A DNA stretch of 64,000 bases, taken from contig JARVLF010000016.1 in NCBI GenBank assembly GCA_030849465.1, positions 992,001-1,056,000 on the forward strand. Reading direction: 5' to 3'. The notes under the pieces are model-generated. The model was not told the origin of the DNA, did not search any database, and saw nothing but the letters and a program-made list of their open reading frames with translations. The translations under genes and the position numbers were made by a program. Shown one piece after another: positions 1 to 9,699 of the stretch. The stretch's first letter is position 1, and each line of letters opens with the position of its first letter. The DNA comes from Moesziomyces globuligerus (taxonomy: Eukaryota > Basidiomycota > Ustilaginomycetes > Ustilaginales > Ustilaginaceae).

Positions 1-1
1 T

Positions 2-205
2 GCTGTTCTGCCGTTGGAAGTGCGCGCATCGGAACGGGAAGGTTCCCCAGCCGCTTCCGCTGTCGCCCGCCATCATACGGCACAGAGGCACGAGGGGTTG
101 CCAGCACGGTCAAGCCTCTTGCCGAAGCCAGGCGATGCGCATTCTTCTAAAGAAGGTCCAACCGTGGCGGCGAGTGAAACACTCAACTCCGACGACCGCC
201 GTTGA
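2..205 (+). CDS. possible 3' end of a gene entering from the left edge
   Basis: One forward frame is open from the first bases of the window to a TGA at 203-205, giving about 67 residues rich in Ala, Ser, Arg and Glu. The tail resembles the low-complexity C-termini common in this genome. No domain is recognisable and a start codon need not be in the window. It could equally be chance openness in GC-rich DNA, so this is a weak call. The bases that follow, up to the small oxidase gene at 522, show no further coding signal and probably hold that gene's promoter and 5' leader. Confidence 0.22.
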   Translation, partial: AVLPLEVRASEREGSPAASAVARHHTAQRHEGLPARSSLLPKPGDAHSSKEGPTVAASETLNSDDRR

Positions 206-521
206 CCGCGTCCAAGAGGCAATTTCGCCGAAAGCTGTTATGCCATCAAATGCAACATCAAGAGAGATGATGTTACGCCTTTAGAGCGAACATTAAATCA
301 GTGAATCTCCTCATATCGCACGAGTGTCGTTGCGCGAAAGACCAAAATCGAGAGCCCTTCCGGCTTGGCCGAGTGCGGGTGATTTCGACGTTTCGGAAGC
401 GAACGTTTGGCAGTTTGCGACCGCGCCAGGACGCATTCACGATTTGGCGTTGGTCGTCATCACCGACTTTGCTCACGATCCTCCACCATCGCCGTCACCC
501 CACTGATCTCCACACATCACA

Positions 522-948
522 ATGGACGCCCTCGTCTACCGCAAGTGAGCATCCGACCTCTCAGCTCTGTCGCGCAATGCTGTTGCAGTCGGAGAGCATC
601 AGCACTCTGGGGCTGCCATTTGCAGAAGGAACTGACCCTCGTCTTGTCCTTGATACAGGAACACCGTGCCCGAGCGCCAGCGCGCCCTCCAGGCCGACAC
701 CCGCCCCGTCTTCCAGCGCCTGCCCCGCTCCAGGCTCTACATGGGTCTCTTCATGACCCTCTTCGGCGTCGGCATGTACGGCACCACCGTCGGCTTCTAC
801 AACATGGCCGTCGTACGTATTTCCCACTCTGGACACGCAAAGCTTCGAGACGCTGCAGTCACTGACTCTCTTTGCCTCCTTCCATGCGACTCACAATCAT
901 ATTGCATCGGTGCGGCGACGATATTTATAGGGCAAGAAGCGCAAGTAA
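522..948 (+). CDS. cytochrome c oxidase subunit VIIa-type small subunit (yeast Cox7-like)
   Basis: Three exons (522-544, 659-812, 931-948) join into a 64-residue protein. The introns of 114 and 118 bases have GTGAGC..CAG and GTACGT..TAG ends. The product starts MDALVYRKNTVPERQR, has a basic N-terminal part, one hydrophobic segment at about residues 32-58 (LYMGLFMTLFGVGMYGTTVG) and ends in GKKRK. Size, single membrane span and the N-terminal motif fit the small nuclear-encoded subunit VIIa family of complex IV in the mitochondrial inner membrane, where it stabilises the holoenzyme. No cleavable presequence is evident, as expected for this family. The first exon carries only seven codons plus two bases, so an ORF-only annotation would miss the gene. 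It converges on the Maf-type gene, leaving 289 bases between stop codons. Confidence 0.82.
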
Positions 949-1237
949 ACGTTCCGCCGGCTACTTGCCTGCCGGCATGTGGCTGTTTAGAATCCATACT
1001 CTCAGTCATCCGGATGCGCACACAGGCAGCACGCACAAGCCTTCCCGCATCGTGTGGCTAGTCTCGAGTTCTCCGCATCCAGATGGCAATACGAATCGCT
1101 CCCACTCTTTTTGCTGGTGCCAGTACAGCCTGCAGAGGATATATGGACTTCGAACCACAAGATGCAGCGCCGCCATGGGGATTCCGCAACCGTTGTATCT
1201 GCAGGGAGGACCCGGATAGGTCGCGATAAGATGACGA

Positions 1238-2468
1238 CTAGTCGTCGTCCTGAACGATGTCCAGCTCATCGTTTTCGATGAGGTCGTGCAGGAAGGCGCT
1301 GAAGGCGTACAGCGGGAAGCCGACCACGTTGTTGTAGTCGCCCTCGATGCAGCGGACCAGCAGCGAGCCACGGCCCTGTGCGGCGCAACCACGAGAGCGG
1401 TCCAGAGAGATAGTCGCGTCAGTGGTCTCGATCTTGGCATGCGTGAGTGTCGGACGGGTGAGGACGTACCTGGATGGCGAAGCCGCCTGCGCGGTCGATG
1501 CCTTCGTTCGAGTCGACGTATGCCTTGAGCAGGTAGTAGGGATTGTCCGCGAACCTCACCACCGTTCGTTCGCACAAAGATCTGTTCGCGCACGCCGAGC
1601 CGGGTCAGCACTCAATTCTGGTCTCCACGCGGAGGTGTTATGGGGTCGAACCTACCTGATCTCGAAACCAGGCGCCTTGATGATGGGCCAGATCACCGTC
1701 ACACCCGTCACGACCTCGCACTACCACCCACCAAAGGCGTCGATGTCGAGTTTCGAGATGCGTTGGTCAGTTGTGATTGTTGAGAGTTGGGCCGAGGCAA
1801 GGAAGCGAATAGGACCTACCGAGTTGCCGTTGAGGTCGGCGAGCATGCGCAGGTTGTCCTGCGCGTCTGCCGGCTTCTCCATGATCACCTCGTCCTTGAC
1901 GACCACCGTGTCTGCCGAGATGACAAAGTCTGGCGGGTCTTCGGGGTTCTCTTTCTACAACGCAGCGTGCATACGAGGATCAGCAAACCCTGTCGAACTC
2001 CCCTATCGCATGCATTTGGAAGAGCTTACCACAAGACGCTGGTAGACTTCGAGAGCCTGCGATGCGATCGATTTCAAAGTCGTAGATTCAGGTCAGTGGA
2101 GGCTCGGGGCTACTGTGCCGGGCACGAGATGCTGGACGAACCTTCTTGGAACCGGTCTGGACGGGATACTCGTACACGGCATCGCCGGTGAACTCGGACT
2201 TGGGCAAGTTCTCCTCGAACGTGCTGGCAACGATCTCTGGCTCCAAGCCCTTGCATCATCAAGGATACGAATGCGAAGCGAAAAGGAGTGCGGTGAGTTT
2301 AACCAGCGCTGCGTACGGTCGCAAGAAGAACCAGGCACTTACCACCGAGGCGAGGATCTGCTTGCGGCGCGGGCTAGAGCTGGCGAGCACCACGCGCTTG
2401 CCGGCGAGCACATTGAAGAGCGGTGTCTTGAGCGCGAACGGCGTTACGGGATCTGTTCGGGTGGTCAT
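1238..2468 (-). CDS. Maf-type nucleoside triphosphate pyrophosphatase
   Basis: Seven exons on the minus strand (2468-2343, 2249-2142, 2056-2030, 1954-1820, 1720-1656, 1581-1470, 1375-1238) splice in frame to 236 residues. The six introns of 74-99 bases all have GT..AG ends. The family signature is clear: VVLASSSPRRKQIL at residues 26-39 is the Maf nucleotide-binding loop, VISADTVVVKDEV in exon 4 carries the catalytic Asp, and VVTGVTV in exon 5 and GDYNNVVGFPLYAF in exon 7 are conserved. Maf proteins hydrolyse dTTP, UTP and modified pyrimidine nucleotides to the monophosphate, a house-cleaning role, probably in the cytosol. Length is usual for eukaryotic Maf proteins. Exon 3 is only 27 bases. 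The start gives a short N-terminal extension before the Maf fold. Confidence 0.9.
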
Positions 2469-2739
2469 TGTGCCAATGGTGGTCGGTAGGATACTCAAGG
2501 GTCCAAGAATCCACCGTCGAGTGAGAATGATTCGAGCACGGCGTGCATGCGAAGACTCACACTCGGCGTTCAAGCCGATTCCGCCGTGTTGTGTGGAGGC
2601 GGCTGCCTTTCGACCTTCAACTCAACTTTAACACGCTCAGACCATGCGCTCACCGACGCCCACACGCCTTTGATCGTTGTCCATGCTGAAAGGATCCGCT
2701 TCCGATTTGTCGTGAGCTACGAGACATCTCAGATCGGTC

Positions 2740-4361
2740 TCAGAGTCGAGAACGAGCCGAGATCGCAGGGACGACTCCAAGTGCTTCGTCCACCAGCTGT
2801 ATAGGCGCGCAGAAGGGAACGAACGCAACCAGCTGTCAGCATCCTGTGGCTCGCGACCTACTCGAACCTCCTGGACATACCTGCTTGGCATCCAATGCGG
2901 CGCCCCACGACGCCTGGTATCCTGCACCACCGTATCTAGTATCGCGACAAAGCATGGTCGGTGTCAATCTAAGCCCTCGACCCCCTCGCACGCGCGCTCA
3001 CGAACTTACCCATAGTTGAAGATGACCTTGGCACCTTGGACGTCGCTCTCGGCTCGCTCCAGTCGTACGCCTCCGCGCCGTGCTGGTCGGAGCCCAACAT
3101 TGACACTGAGTACCTCGATGTCATCCACTCTGGGCCGAGTCAGTATAGTCCGCCTCTTTGGGTGAACGAGCTGGGGCATGATATCGAGGCAGCGCGTGAG
3201 GATGGTTGTCGTGGTCTCGGTGCGTGCCGTTGGGTCCCAGTCGTCGATGATGCGTGTGCCGCCACAGACGACCGAGCCGTCGCCACGCGGGATGATGTAG
3301 ACCTCCCGACCACCTTGGGGCCGGACCACCGAGATTCCAGGGAGCTTGTGGCACGGGTGCTGCCAGCCCGTTGTCTCGTCGGTGGTGAGCCACGGCGCGT
3401 TGACGACGACCACCTGTCCGCGTTGCGGATGGACGGCGAGGTCGTTGATGCCGTCGATGCTGCGCGCGCCGAGACCAGGACTGGCGACGAGGACGTTCAC
3501 AGCGCCAACGTCGGCCCAAGAGCGACCGTCGCGACAGATGCAATGGCTGGGGTTGCGTGAGGAGGCGAGACGAACCGCATGCTGCAATGAGGAGACCTTG
3601 GAGACGACCACTCGACCACCTAGTTGTAGGAAGCGCTCAAGGAGCCAATTGAGGTATACGGGCACGTTGATGTCGATCGTCGAAAACGTGCATCCTGCTC
3701 CGTACCTCGAAGCCAAACTTGCCGTCGGAAGCTCCTTGAACTACAGCGAGACGAGCCGTCAGCACTCTTCGCCTCGAACTCAATACTCTTGAGGATCAGG
3801 CACTTACGTCGGGATACCAATCCAGCACGCCGTGGTACGGTGATCTTGCTGCCGGCGACCCGTCGCGCTTTTCGAATAGCTCTGTCTGATGCACCCAGAC
3901 CAGCGGCTCGGCATCTTTCCCGAGGGCAGCTGCCTTTGGTTTCGATGCTGGAATAGGCAGAAGTGGCTCGCCAAAAGCGCTGCGCTCAGTCTTCTGGGCG
4001 TGCCAGGGCTTTTCTTGTGCAAGCCTGCTCATCCGTTCGAAGGTGATCTTGTCGTGTCGAAGCTCGCGTTCGCTCTTTGCGTCGCTCACATGATGTCCAC
4101 CCTACCACCGTCCAAAAGCGTCAGCCCTCTGGCTCACAGCAAGAATTGCTCGGAACGTTGACTTACCGCCCACACACTTGCGTACTCTGCCGAGTGCTGG
4201 TCCGCCCGTGTTATGCTACCAGGCACCTCCTTCGCAACGATGGTAACGCGAGTTTGAGATCGACTTGGTCCGTCGGACTGTGCCTCTAGGATGGCCAGCC
4301 CCGTCGAGAGGCCGATGACGCCACAGCCCAGAATCGCTACGTGCCGAGATGCTGCCGACAT
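2740..4361 (-). CDS. D-amino-acid oxidase, peroxisomal
   Basis: Five exons (4361-4167, 4101-3808, 3740-3010, 2935-2881, 2832-2740) join to about 455 residues. The four introns of 48-74 bases have GT..AG ends. The N-terminus holds the FAD dinucleotide-binding glycines (ILGCGVIGLSTG, residues 10-21). Exon 3 carries YIIPRGDGSVVCGGTRI and NVGLRPARRGG, which supply the substrate-contacting Tyr and Arg of this family. Exon 4 gives GYGGAGYQASWG, the C-terminal FAD-site motif. The last three residues are SRL, a type 1 peroxisomal targeting signal. The enzyme oxidises D-amino acids to keto acids, ammonia and H2O2. Fungal relatives are usually near 350-370 residues. The extra length here lies largely in exon 2, which has an inserted-looking segment. 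In fungi the family is often induced by D-amino acids; no regulatory site is visible here. Confidence 0.9.
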
Positions 4362-4748
4362 TGTCTGAAGCTCAAGTCGCTTCCCAAGAAGAGTGGTGGT
4401 GAGAAGGGTCGGCTTGGACCACTTTCGGCGTCTTGCCGATGGCTCCAGCCCTGCCCGCCGTCGAATTTCACCGCAAAATCTACCGCGAATTTCCCCGACC
4501 CCGGCACTCACATCAAACCCCCTCACCAACCGAGGCACACGGCACGGTGATGGTTCGACGAAAGCGCGCTGAGAAACGCTCCTGAGTTCGTGCAAACCAG
4601 CTGTGTTCTACAATGGGAAGTACATGATACAACAATCGAGATCGACATCCGTCTTCGCCTGCCACACCAGGCTCCTAGCCTCGGCCTGAGGTCAAGCTGA
4701 TCGATTGTGAATAAGAGAGAAACGGCCCGCTTCGAGACTGCGCCGCAT
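4362..4748. other. intergenic: DAO promoter / PP4R3 3' flank
   Basis: This 387-base gap separates two minus-strand genes, so it holds the promoter of the D-amino-acid oxidase gene and the 3' end of the PP4R3 gene. I see no RNA gene, repeat or convincing small ORF. Confidence 0.5.
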
Positions 4749-7700
4749 TCATGAATCCGGCTCGTCCGGCTTGTCCGTCGAGCGCACGTTGGACTGCGCA
4801 GCCATCTTCTTGGCTGAGCCCGTGAGCCCTAACGAGATGCGCTTGATGCCGAGCCCGCCGCTGATGCTTCCGTTCTTCGCACCCGTTGCCGTGCTGCCCT
4901 TGCCACCCGCCGACTTGTCAGCATCTTTGCCCGGAGACGCGGCCTCTTCCGAGCGAATGCTTTTCGATCCTTTCGGAGAGGGCGAACGAGAGCCTTCGCG
5001 CTTGAGATTCGCGCTGCCCGAGCTTCCGCTGCTACCGCCACCGAACGTATTGCTGATGGTGTTGGCCATGCTGCGGATGAAGCCACCGGGCTGCTGGGCT
5101 GGCTCCGGACCGGCGTCGGCTTCATCACTGCTGCTCGGTGACCGCGTATCGGACTCGGTCCTGGGCTTGCCCTTCGACATGCGGCCCGGCTTCCGCTTGG
5201 ATAGACGAGAAAGCTGATCGTCAGCATCGTCGTCCTCGTCCTCGCTTCTGCGGCGCTTCTCCGGTAGCCTGCTGAGCGACGATGGCGACAATGCGCTCTC
5301 GGTCGTTGCATCAGTAGCTTTCTTATCGCCGGCGGCCTCAGTGGTTCCAGCGCTGGTGTCCGCGCTCTCGTCCTCGTCATCGTCATCGTACGGAACAAGT
5401 CCAGTGACTGAGCCGGACGCAGTGCTTGAAGTACGCGGAGGAATGTCCTTGGGCTCCTCGTCGCTTTGGAAGTAAGCCTCCTCCTCAAGATCGGCAGGAG
5501 TTGTGCCGATAGGACCACGTGCGACATCTCCCTGTTGCCGCGACTTGTCGTCGAGACCAGCCGGTCGTGGAGGCGCCTCGCCGCTGTCGCGCTGTGCCAG
5601 CGACTCTTGCATCATCTCCCAGTCGTCGACGAGCAAAGAGAAGCACGGGGCGGTGTGCGGCAGTTCCGCCAACTGGCGCATACGGGCGCCGTGACGCTCC
5701 ATGCAATGACTGATCAACGTCTTCATGTTCTGGTTCTTTATGTGCTCGAAGAAATCGAGACAAGCGGAGGCGACGAGGTTGTTGCGATCCGCCTCGGCCT
5801 CGATCAAGCCCAGGATGGTGGAGAGCAGTTCGATCTTGATGAAGTGGCGATTGGTGAACTGGTTATTGCTGGCCAAGCAGTACTTGAAGAAGCGCAACGC
5901 CGAGAGCCGGAGGAACTTGTCGCGCGAATGGAGGAGCGAGCCGACCTTCTTGGAGATCTCCGAGGTGAGCACAAAGTACTGACTGCGGAAGGAATGGTGG
6001 GCGATCATGTGACAGAGCAGGTCGCACAGGTGCGCGTATAGCCCCGAGCGATGACGCGGCTGCGCTGGCAGCTTCTCGCCCTTGGATAGGACGCGGAAGT
6101 CTGGCAGCGAGTTGAAGGGCGAGCACAGGCGTGCGATCTCGGCTTCGTAGATCCAAGTCAAGAAGCGATCTGGGTCTGCCTTGGACTTGTTGTTGAGCCC
6201 CTGAACCGTGATGCTCTGTGCCTGGCTGGCCATGGGACCTCCATCGGACGCCACGTCAAAGATGATGCGCATCGCCTCGGCGATCTGCGTCTTGAGGCCT
6301 GGATCTTGCTCGTTGTGGAGCATGTCGATCATCATGCTGACCAGCGGGCGTGTGTTTTGCTCGACCTGCGTAACGACGTGCGCCCGTACGCTGTTGGCGT
6401 CATACTCGATGATGGTCATGAGAATCTCGGCAGCGGCGTTGCGCGCAGTTTGGCCGAGGCGTTCGAGGGCGAATTGAAGTACGTTGAGAAGGCCCCAGTC
6501 GGTCAAAGTGCGGTAGAGCGAGATGCGGGCGGGAAGCTGGATGTGCTTGCCCATCGCACATAGCTGCTGGAGGAAGAGGACGCCCTCGGCGCGACGATCT
6601 TCGGATTCGTCCGAATTTGTGAGCATGCGGAAGAGCTCGCCGAGGAAGAGCTCGTTCTGGCAGCAGTAGTTGACGATGTCGTTTTGATGGAAGAAGATGA
6701 AGGAGGTGAGGATGGAGACGGTGGGGTCGTCGACGACGCGGGCGAGGATGACGTCGCGGAGATACTGGAGGCGATAGGTCTGGTGGATCTTGGCAACGAT
6801 CATGGGGTCGCCAATGTCGACGACCTGCTTGAAGCGTGCGCGGTGGGTGAGGTGATCGCGGTAGTTGGCCTTGAGCCGCGGGAACTCGGGGTCGTATTCG
6901 AGCATGCCGACGACGCCGAGGAAGACGTCGTCCTGGAGGATGTACTCGAAGAGGAAGCTGTCGTTGAGGAGGAGGATGGTCTGCATGATGGTGCAAAGCA
7001 TGTGAAGTGCGGGAAGAGCCTCGAGCTCCTCGACGGAATGGAAGAAGGGGACGAGTTTGCGGATGTAGTGCGACTCCATGAGCCAAGTGGTGAGCTTTTC
7101 TCGCATCATGGGACCGCGAGCCGTGGTATCCTTGAGCACAGCGTCGATCTTTTCGAGGTTGGCGAGGCTGGGATCCGGCAATCCTCTGTAGTCGCCCATG
7201 ATGTTGAGAAGCGGCTCGAGACCGGAACCAGATGCGGACATGCCGAGGACGCCGGTGGGCGACTGGGGATTGGGCGTGGTGGGGGGCGAATCTGTGAGAG
7301 CCTCTTCGGCGAGGCCCATGAAATGCTTCTGGACCTCGGTGAGGAACTCCCAGACCTCGTTACAGCCCTCTGCCTCCTGGAAGCTGAGGGCCATGTCGAC
7401 GCCCGTAGGCTCGGTCCATACGACGAGCGTGTCCTGCTGACGTTGGTAGACCTCCTCCTTGACCACTTTGCTGGCGAGAAGGATATCTTCGGACTCGAGG
7501 TTTTCGCTCACGACGACGACGAATTGGCACGGCTGCGGCTGATTTGCTGGAGGTTTGGCTTGAGCCTCATCGCCGGCTGCCCCCGAGAGAAGGGCGTCGT
7601 TGTCGTCTGCTTCGGCCTCTGGGGGCACATCGATGCCTTCGAGGAACTGGCACTTTTCCTCCCTGCGGGCTACGAGGAGCGCTTCATCAACGGTCTCGTC

Positions 7701-8342
7701 GTAGACGCCAGCGCAGTAGCCCGTGCCTCTGTCGAACCAAGTCTCGCCTTTGAGCTCGTAGACTTTGACTCGACGGGCGGAGCCGCACTGATGGTAGTTG
7801 CCACGCGAAACGGTGGAGGTGAGTGTGAGTGCTTCGTTGGACGAGGCGGAGAGATCGCCGGATGCATCTTCTTCGAGCGGGATGGCGTTGCTGTTGAGCA
7901 TGGAAGGAAGAGGTGCGGCAGCTGCTGCGCGATACTCGTCCATGCCTTGCTCGGCGTCCATGTCGGTATCTGGGATGGGGGCGAGAGGTTCGGGTTCTAC
8001 CAAAGGAGCAAGGGCAACAGCCGGATCCGCCGAGGGGATGGGGCTCGACTCGAGCGTGAGGACTTCGTCCGGAATGTCGGGAAGATCGGCGGAAGCGAAG
8101 GTATGGCGAGGCGGACCTGGAATGGTGGGAGCCGATGCGGCATCTTGGGTGGAGAGTGGTGCTAGGGGAAGCGGTGCAGGCTCCAAGGCTACATCGTTGG
8201 AGAGAAGCGCGGACTCGTTGGCCGGATGAGACGCGTCGGAAGCATCAGACGCAGTGTGCTGCGACTCGAGAGGTGGGTTGGTCTCGGGCAAGGGAGCTGT
8301 TTGGCCCTGAGTGGGATCGTCGAGACCGTTTTCGGCAGCCAT
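4749..8342 (-). CDS. serine/threonine protein phosphatase 4 regulatory subunit 3 (SMEK/Psy2 family)
   Basis: A single exon encodes 1197 residues. After about 185 disordered, Pro/Ala/Glu-rich residues comes the PH/EVH1-like domain (RRVKVYELKGETWFDRGTGYCAG, from about residue 188). The SMK-1 domain (about 410-600) contains MLCTIMQTILLLNDSFLFEY and DPTVSILTSFIFFHQNDIVNYC. An armadillo-like helical region runs to about residue 900. The C-terminal 300 residues are acidic and Ser-rich with basic clusters (EKRRRSEDEDDD, SKRKPGRMSKGK) that suggest nuclear localisation. In other fungi and animals this subunit targets the PP4 catalytic subunit to DNA-damage and other phospho-substrates through its EVH1 domain. 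The long N-terminal extension before the EVH1 domain is unusual. The ATG at 8342 is the first in the frame. The next gene upstream is divergent. Confidence 0.93.
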   Translation of the reverse strand: MAAENGLDDPTQGQTAPLPETNPPLESQHTASDASDASHPANESALLSNDVALEPAPLPLAPLSTQDAASAPTIPGPPRHTFASADLPDIPDEVLTLESSPIPSADPAVALAPLVEPEPLAPIPDTDMDAEQGMDEYRAAAAAPLPSMLNSNAIPLEEDASGDLSASSNEALTLTSTVSRGNYHQCGSARRVKVYELKGETWFDRGTGYCAGVYDETVDEALLVARREEKCQFLEGIDVPPEAEADDNDALLSGAAGDEAQAKPPANQPQPCQFVVVVSENLESEDILLASKVVKEEVYQRQQDTLVVWTEPTGVDMALSFQEAEGCNEVWEFLTEVQKHFMGLAEEALTDSPPTTPNPQSPTGVLGMSASGSGLEPLLNIMGDYRGLPDPSLANLEKIDAVLKDTTARGPMMREKLTTWLMESHYIRKLVPFFHSVEELEALPALHMLCTIMQTILLLNDSFLFEYILQDDVFLGVVGMLEYDPEFPRLKANYRDHLTHRARFKQVVDIGDPMIVAKIHQTYRLQYLRDVILARVVDDPTVSILTSFIFFHQNDIVNYCCQNELFLGELFRMLTNSDESEDRRAEGVLFLQQLCAMGKHIQLPARISLYRTLTDWGLLNVLQFALERLGQTARNAAAEILMTIIEYDANSVRAHVVTQVEQNTRPLVSMMIDMLHNEQDPGLKTQIAEAMRIIFDVASDGGPMASQAQSITVQGLNNKSKADPDRFLTWIYEAEIARLCSPFNSLPDFRVLSKGEKLPAQPRHRSGLYAHLCDLLCHMIAHHSFRSQYFVLTSEISKKVGSLLHSRDKFLRLSALRFFKYCLASNNQFTNRHFIKIELLSTILGLIEAEADRNNLVASACLDFFEHIKNQNMKTLISHCMERHGARMRQLAELPHTAPCFSLLVDDWEMMQESLAQRDSGEAPPRPAGLDDKSRQQGDVARGPIGTTPADLEEEAYFQSDEEPKDIPPRTSSTASGSVTGLVPYDDDDEDESADTSAGTTEAAGDKKATDATTESALSPSSLSRLPEKRRRSEDEDDDADDQLSRLSKRKPGRMSKGKPRTESDTRSPSSSDEADAGPEPAQQPGGFIRSMANTISNTFGGGSSGSSGSANLKREGSRSPSPKGSKSIRSEEAASPGKDADKSAGGKGSTATGAKNGSISGGLGIKRISLGLTGSAKKMAAQSNVRSTDKPDEPDS

Positions 8343-8865
8343 AGCATGCCCTTTGCCGACTGAGCGGTGATTCAGAGCGAGGTCTTGGAGTGAAGCATGC
8401 GAGGATCAAGGCGCACGAGATAAGGTCGAGATGCGTTCGTGTGAGCCGGGCTATGCGCGGGAGCCGGTAGATCGAGTCAGGAGGGAGGATGATCGATCCA
8501 GACACGTCGATCCGGACGCTCTCGAGCGTGGTGAAGCGGACGCGCGGTGCACACGCGGTGGCAGGCGCCGACGCGATGGTGAGGAGCGGGCGGGATGAAT
8601 GGTGCGCGCGCTGGTGTGGATGCTGTGATGCTCAGGGTAGGAGGAGCGTGTGGGTATCTGGTGACGAGGCCCAGGGCGGAAGGATGCCGAATCGAAGGCG
8701 CGTCCGAGGAGGGCGAGATGGAGGCGAGTCGATGCGGTTCGATTCGGTGCGATGGGACTCGGAAATGGACCCTGGAAATTGGGCGACGAAAGCGGTGAGA
8801 CGGTTGGATGCGGCAGCTGGCTCTGTCTGACGCGCTTTTCCGCCACCCCGATGCGAAGGCGGCAG

Positions 8866-8901
8866 CAGCAGTCGCAGCAGTCGCAGCAGTCGCAGCAGTC
8901 G
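8866..8901. repeat. 9-base tandem repeat, CAGCAGTCG x4
   Basis: Four exact copies of CAGCAGTCG lie head to tail and are followed by a partial copy and by imperfect CGCTCGCC units. The array sits in the divergent PP4R3/Utp12 promoter region and is not inside a supported gene. Confidence 0.85.
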
Positions 8902-9577
8902 CAGCTTGCCCGCTCGCCCGCTCGCCCGCTGCCCGTAGTTTTTAGGCTTTCGGATACAGTCACCACACGCACGCTGCTTCCAGGGCTCGACGTCGCGGCC
9001 TCACGAGGCCACGCTCATTTTGCACGCACACACACACACGCACACTGTGCTGCCAAGCACCCCCACAGCAGCGCGCGCCGTCTGTGCCGCTCCTCCGCGA
9101 CTCTCAGCCAGCTGCAGCCAAAAGCCAAATTGATGGCGTCACAAAATCGGCTCCATGCAACCGTCTGCTGTAACAACCTCAACTTACACCTCTCACTGCC
9201 ACTCTCGTGTGAGGGCGCGCATCATCGACTACAGCCTCGGGCAACCACCATTGCCTCAGCTCGTGAGAGCTGAGGCGCTTGATCCTTCAGCTCTCGGAAT
9301 CTGACAACGATCCGCCTTTTCCGTTAGCCTGTCGTATTGCTTGCCTTGCCGTCTTGCCGGCTGAAGTGGCGATCTACATCAGAGCATCGACAGCATCCAA
9401 ATCTGCCCAACGCGATAAGCAGCAGCTACCGTACCTCCGTACTGAAGTGGCACATTTCAGAGACGAGTGGAGGTGGACTGAGAATTCTCGGAGCCGAAAT
9501 CCGCGACCCTGGCCCTTTTTTTTGCTTCTGGCTGTTTGTTCCAAAAATTTTGGGAACTTCCTGCTGCAGAGGAAGAA

Positions 9578-9610
9578 GCCTGCCTCCCAGCCTGCCTCCC
9601 AGCCTGCCTG
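9578..9610. repeat. 12-base tandem repeat, GCCTGCCTCCCA x2.7
   Basis: Two full copies and most of a third copy of GCCTGCCTCCCA lie about 90-120 bases before the Utp12 start codon. They are therefore probably in its 5' leader or core promoter. Confidence 0.8.
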
Positions 9611-9699
9611 GAGCCGTGTACACTTCGCCTGGCTGGTCCCTGTTCCTCTTGGCCTTCTCGGACAGCCATCATCTTCACCAAGCAGAGCTGACCGACGAG

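Larger units (their letters stand above)
8343..9699. other. intergenic: divergent promoter of PP4R3 and Utp12 genes
   Basis: This stretch of 1.36 kb lies between divergent start codons. It contains several short tandem repeats (9-mers at 8866-8901, CGCTCGCC-like at 8908-8934, CA-rich at 9024-9045, 12-mers at 9578-9610). The frame of the downstream gene is open for 121 codons upstream of its chosen ATG, but that stretch looks like leader, not conserved protein. No RNA gene is recognisable. Confidence 0.5.

Noticed and set aside
6684..8165. 493-codon forward ORF opposite the PP4R3 gene
   Set aside because: It is the antisense shadow of a strongly biased GC-rich coding region. The opposite strand carries clear EVH1 and SMK-1 domains and this frame has none.
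9337..9699. N-terminal extension of the Utp12 gene by 121 codons
   Set aside because: The family begins at MVRSYLRHEP. The upstream part includes a repeat-derived Pro-Pro-Ser-Leu run and looks like an untranslated leader.
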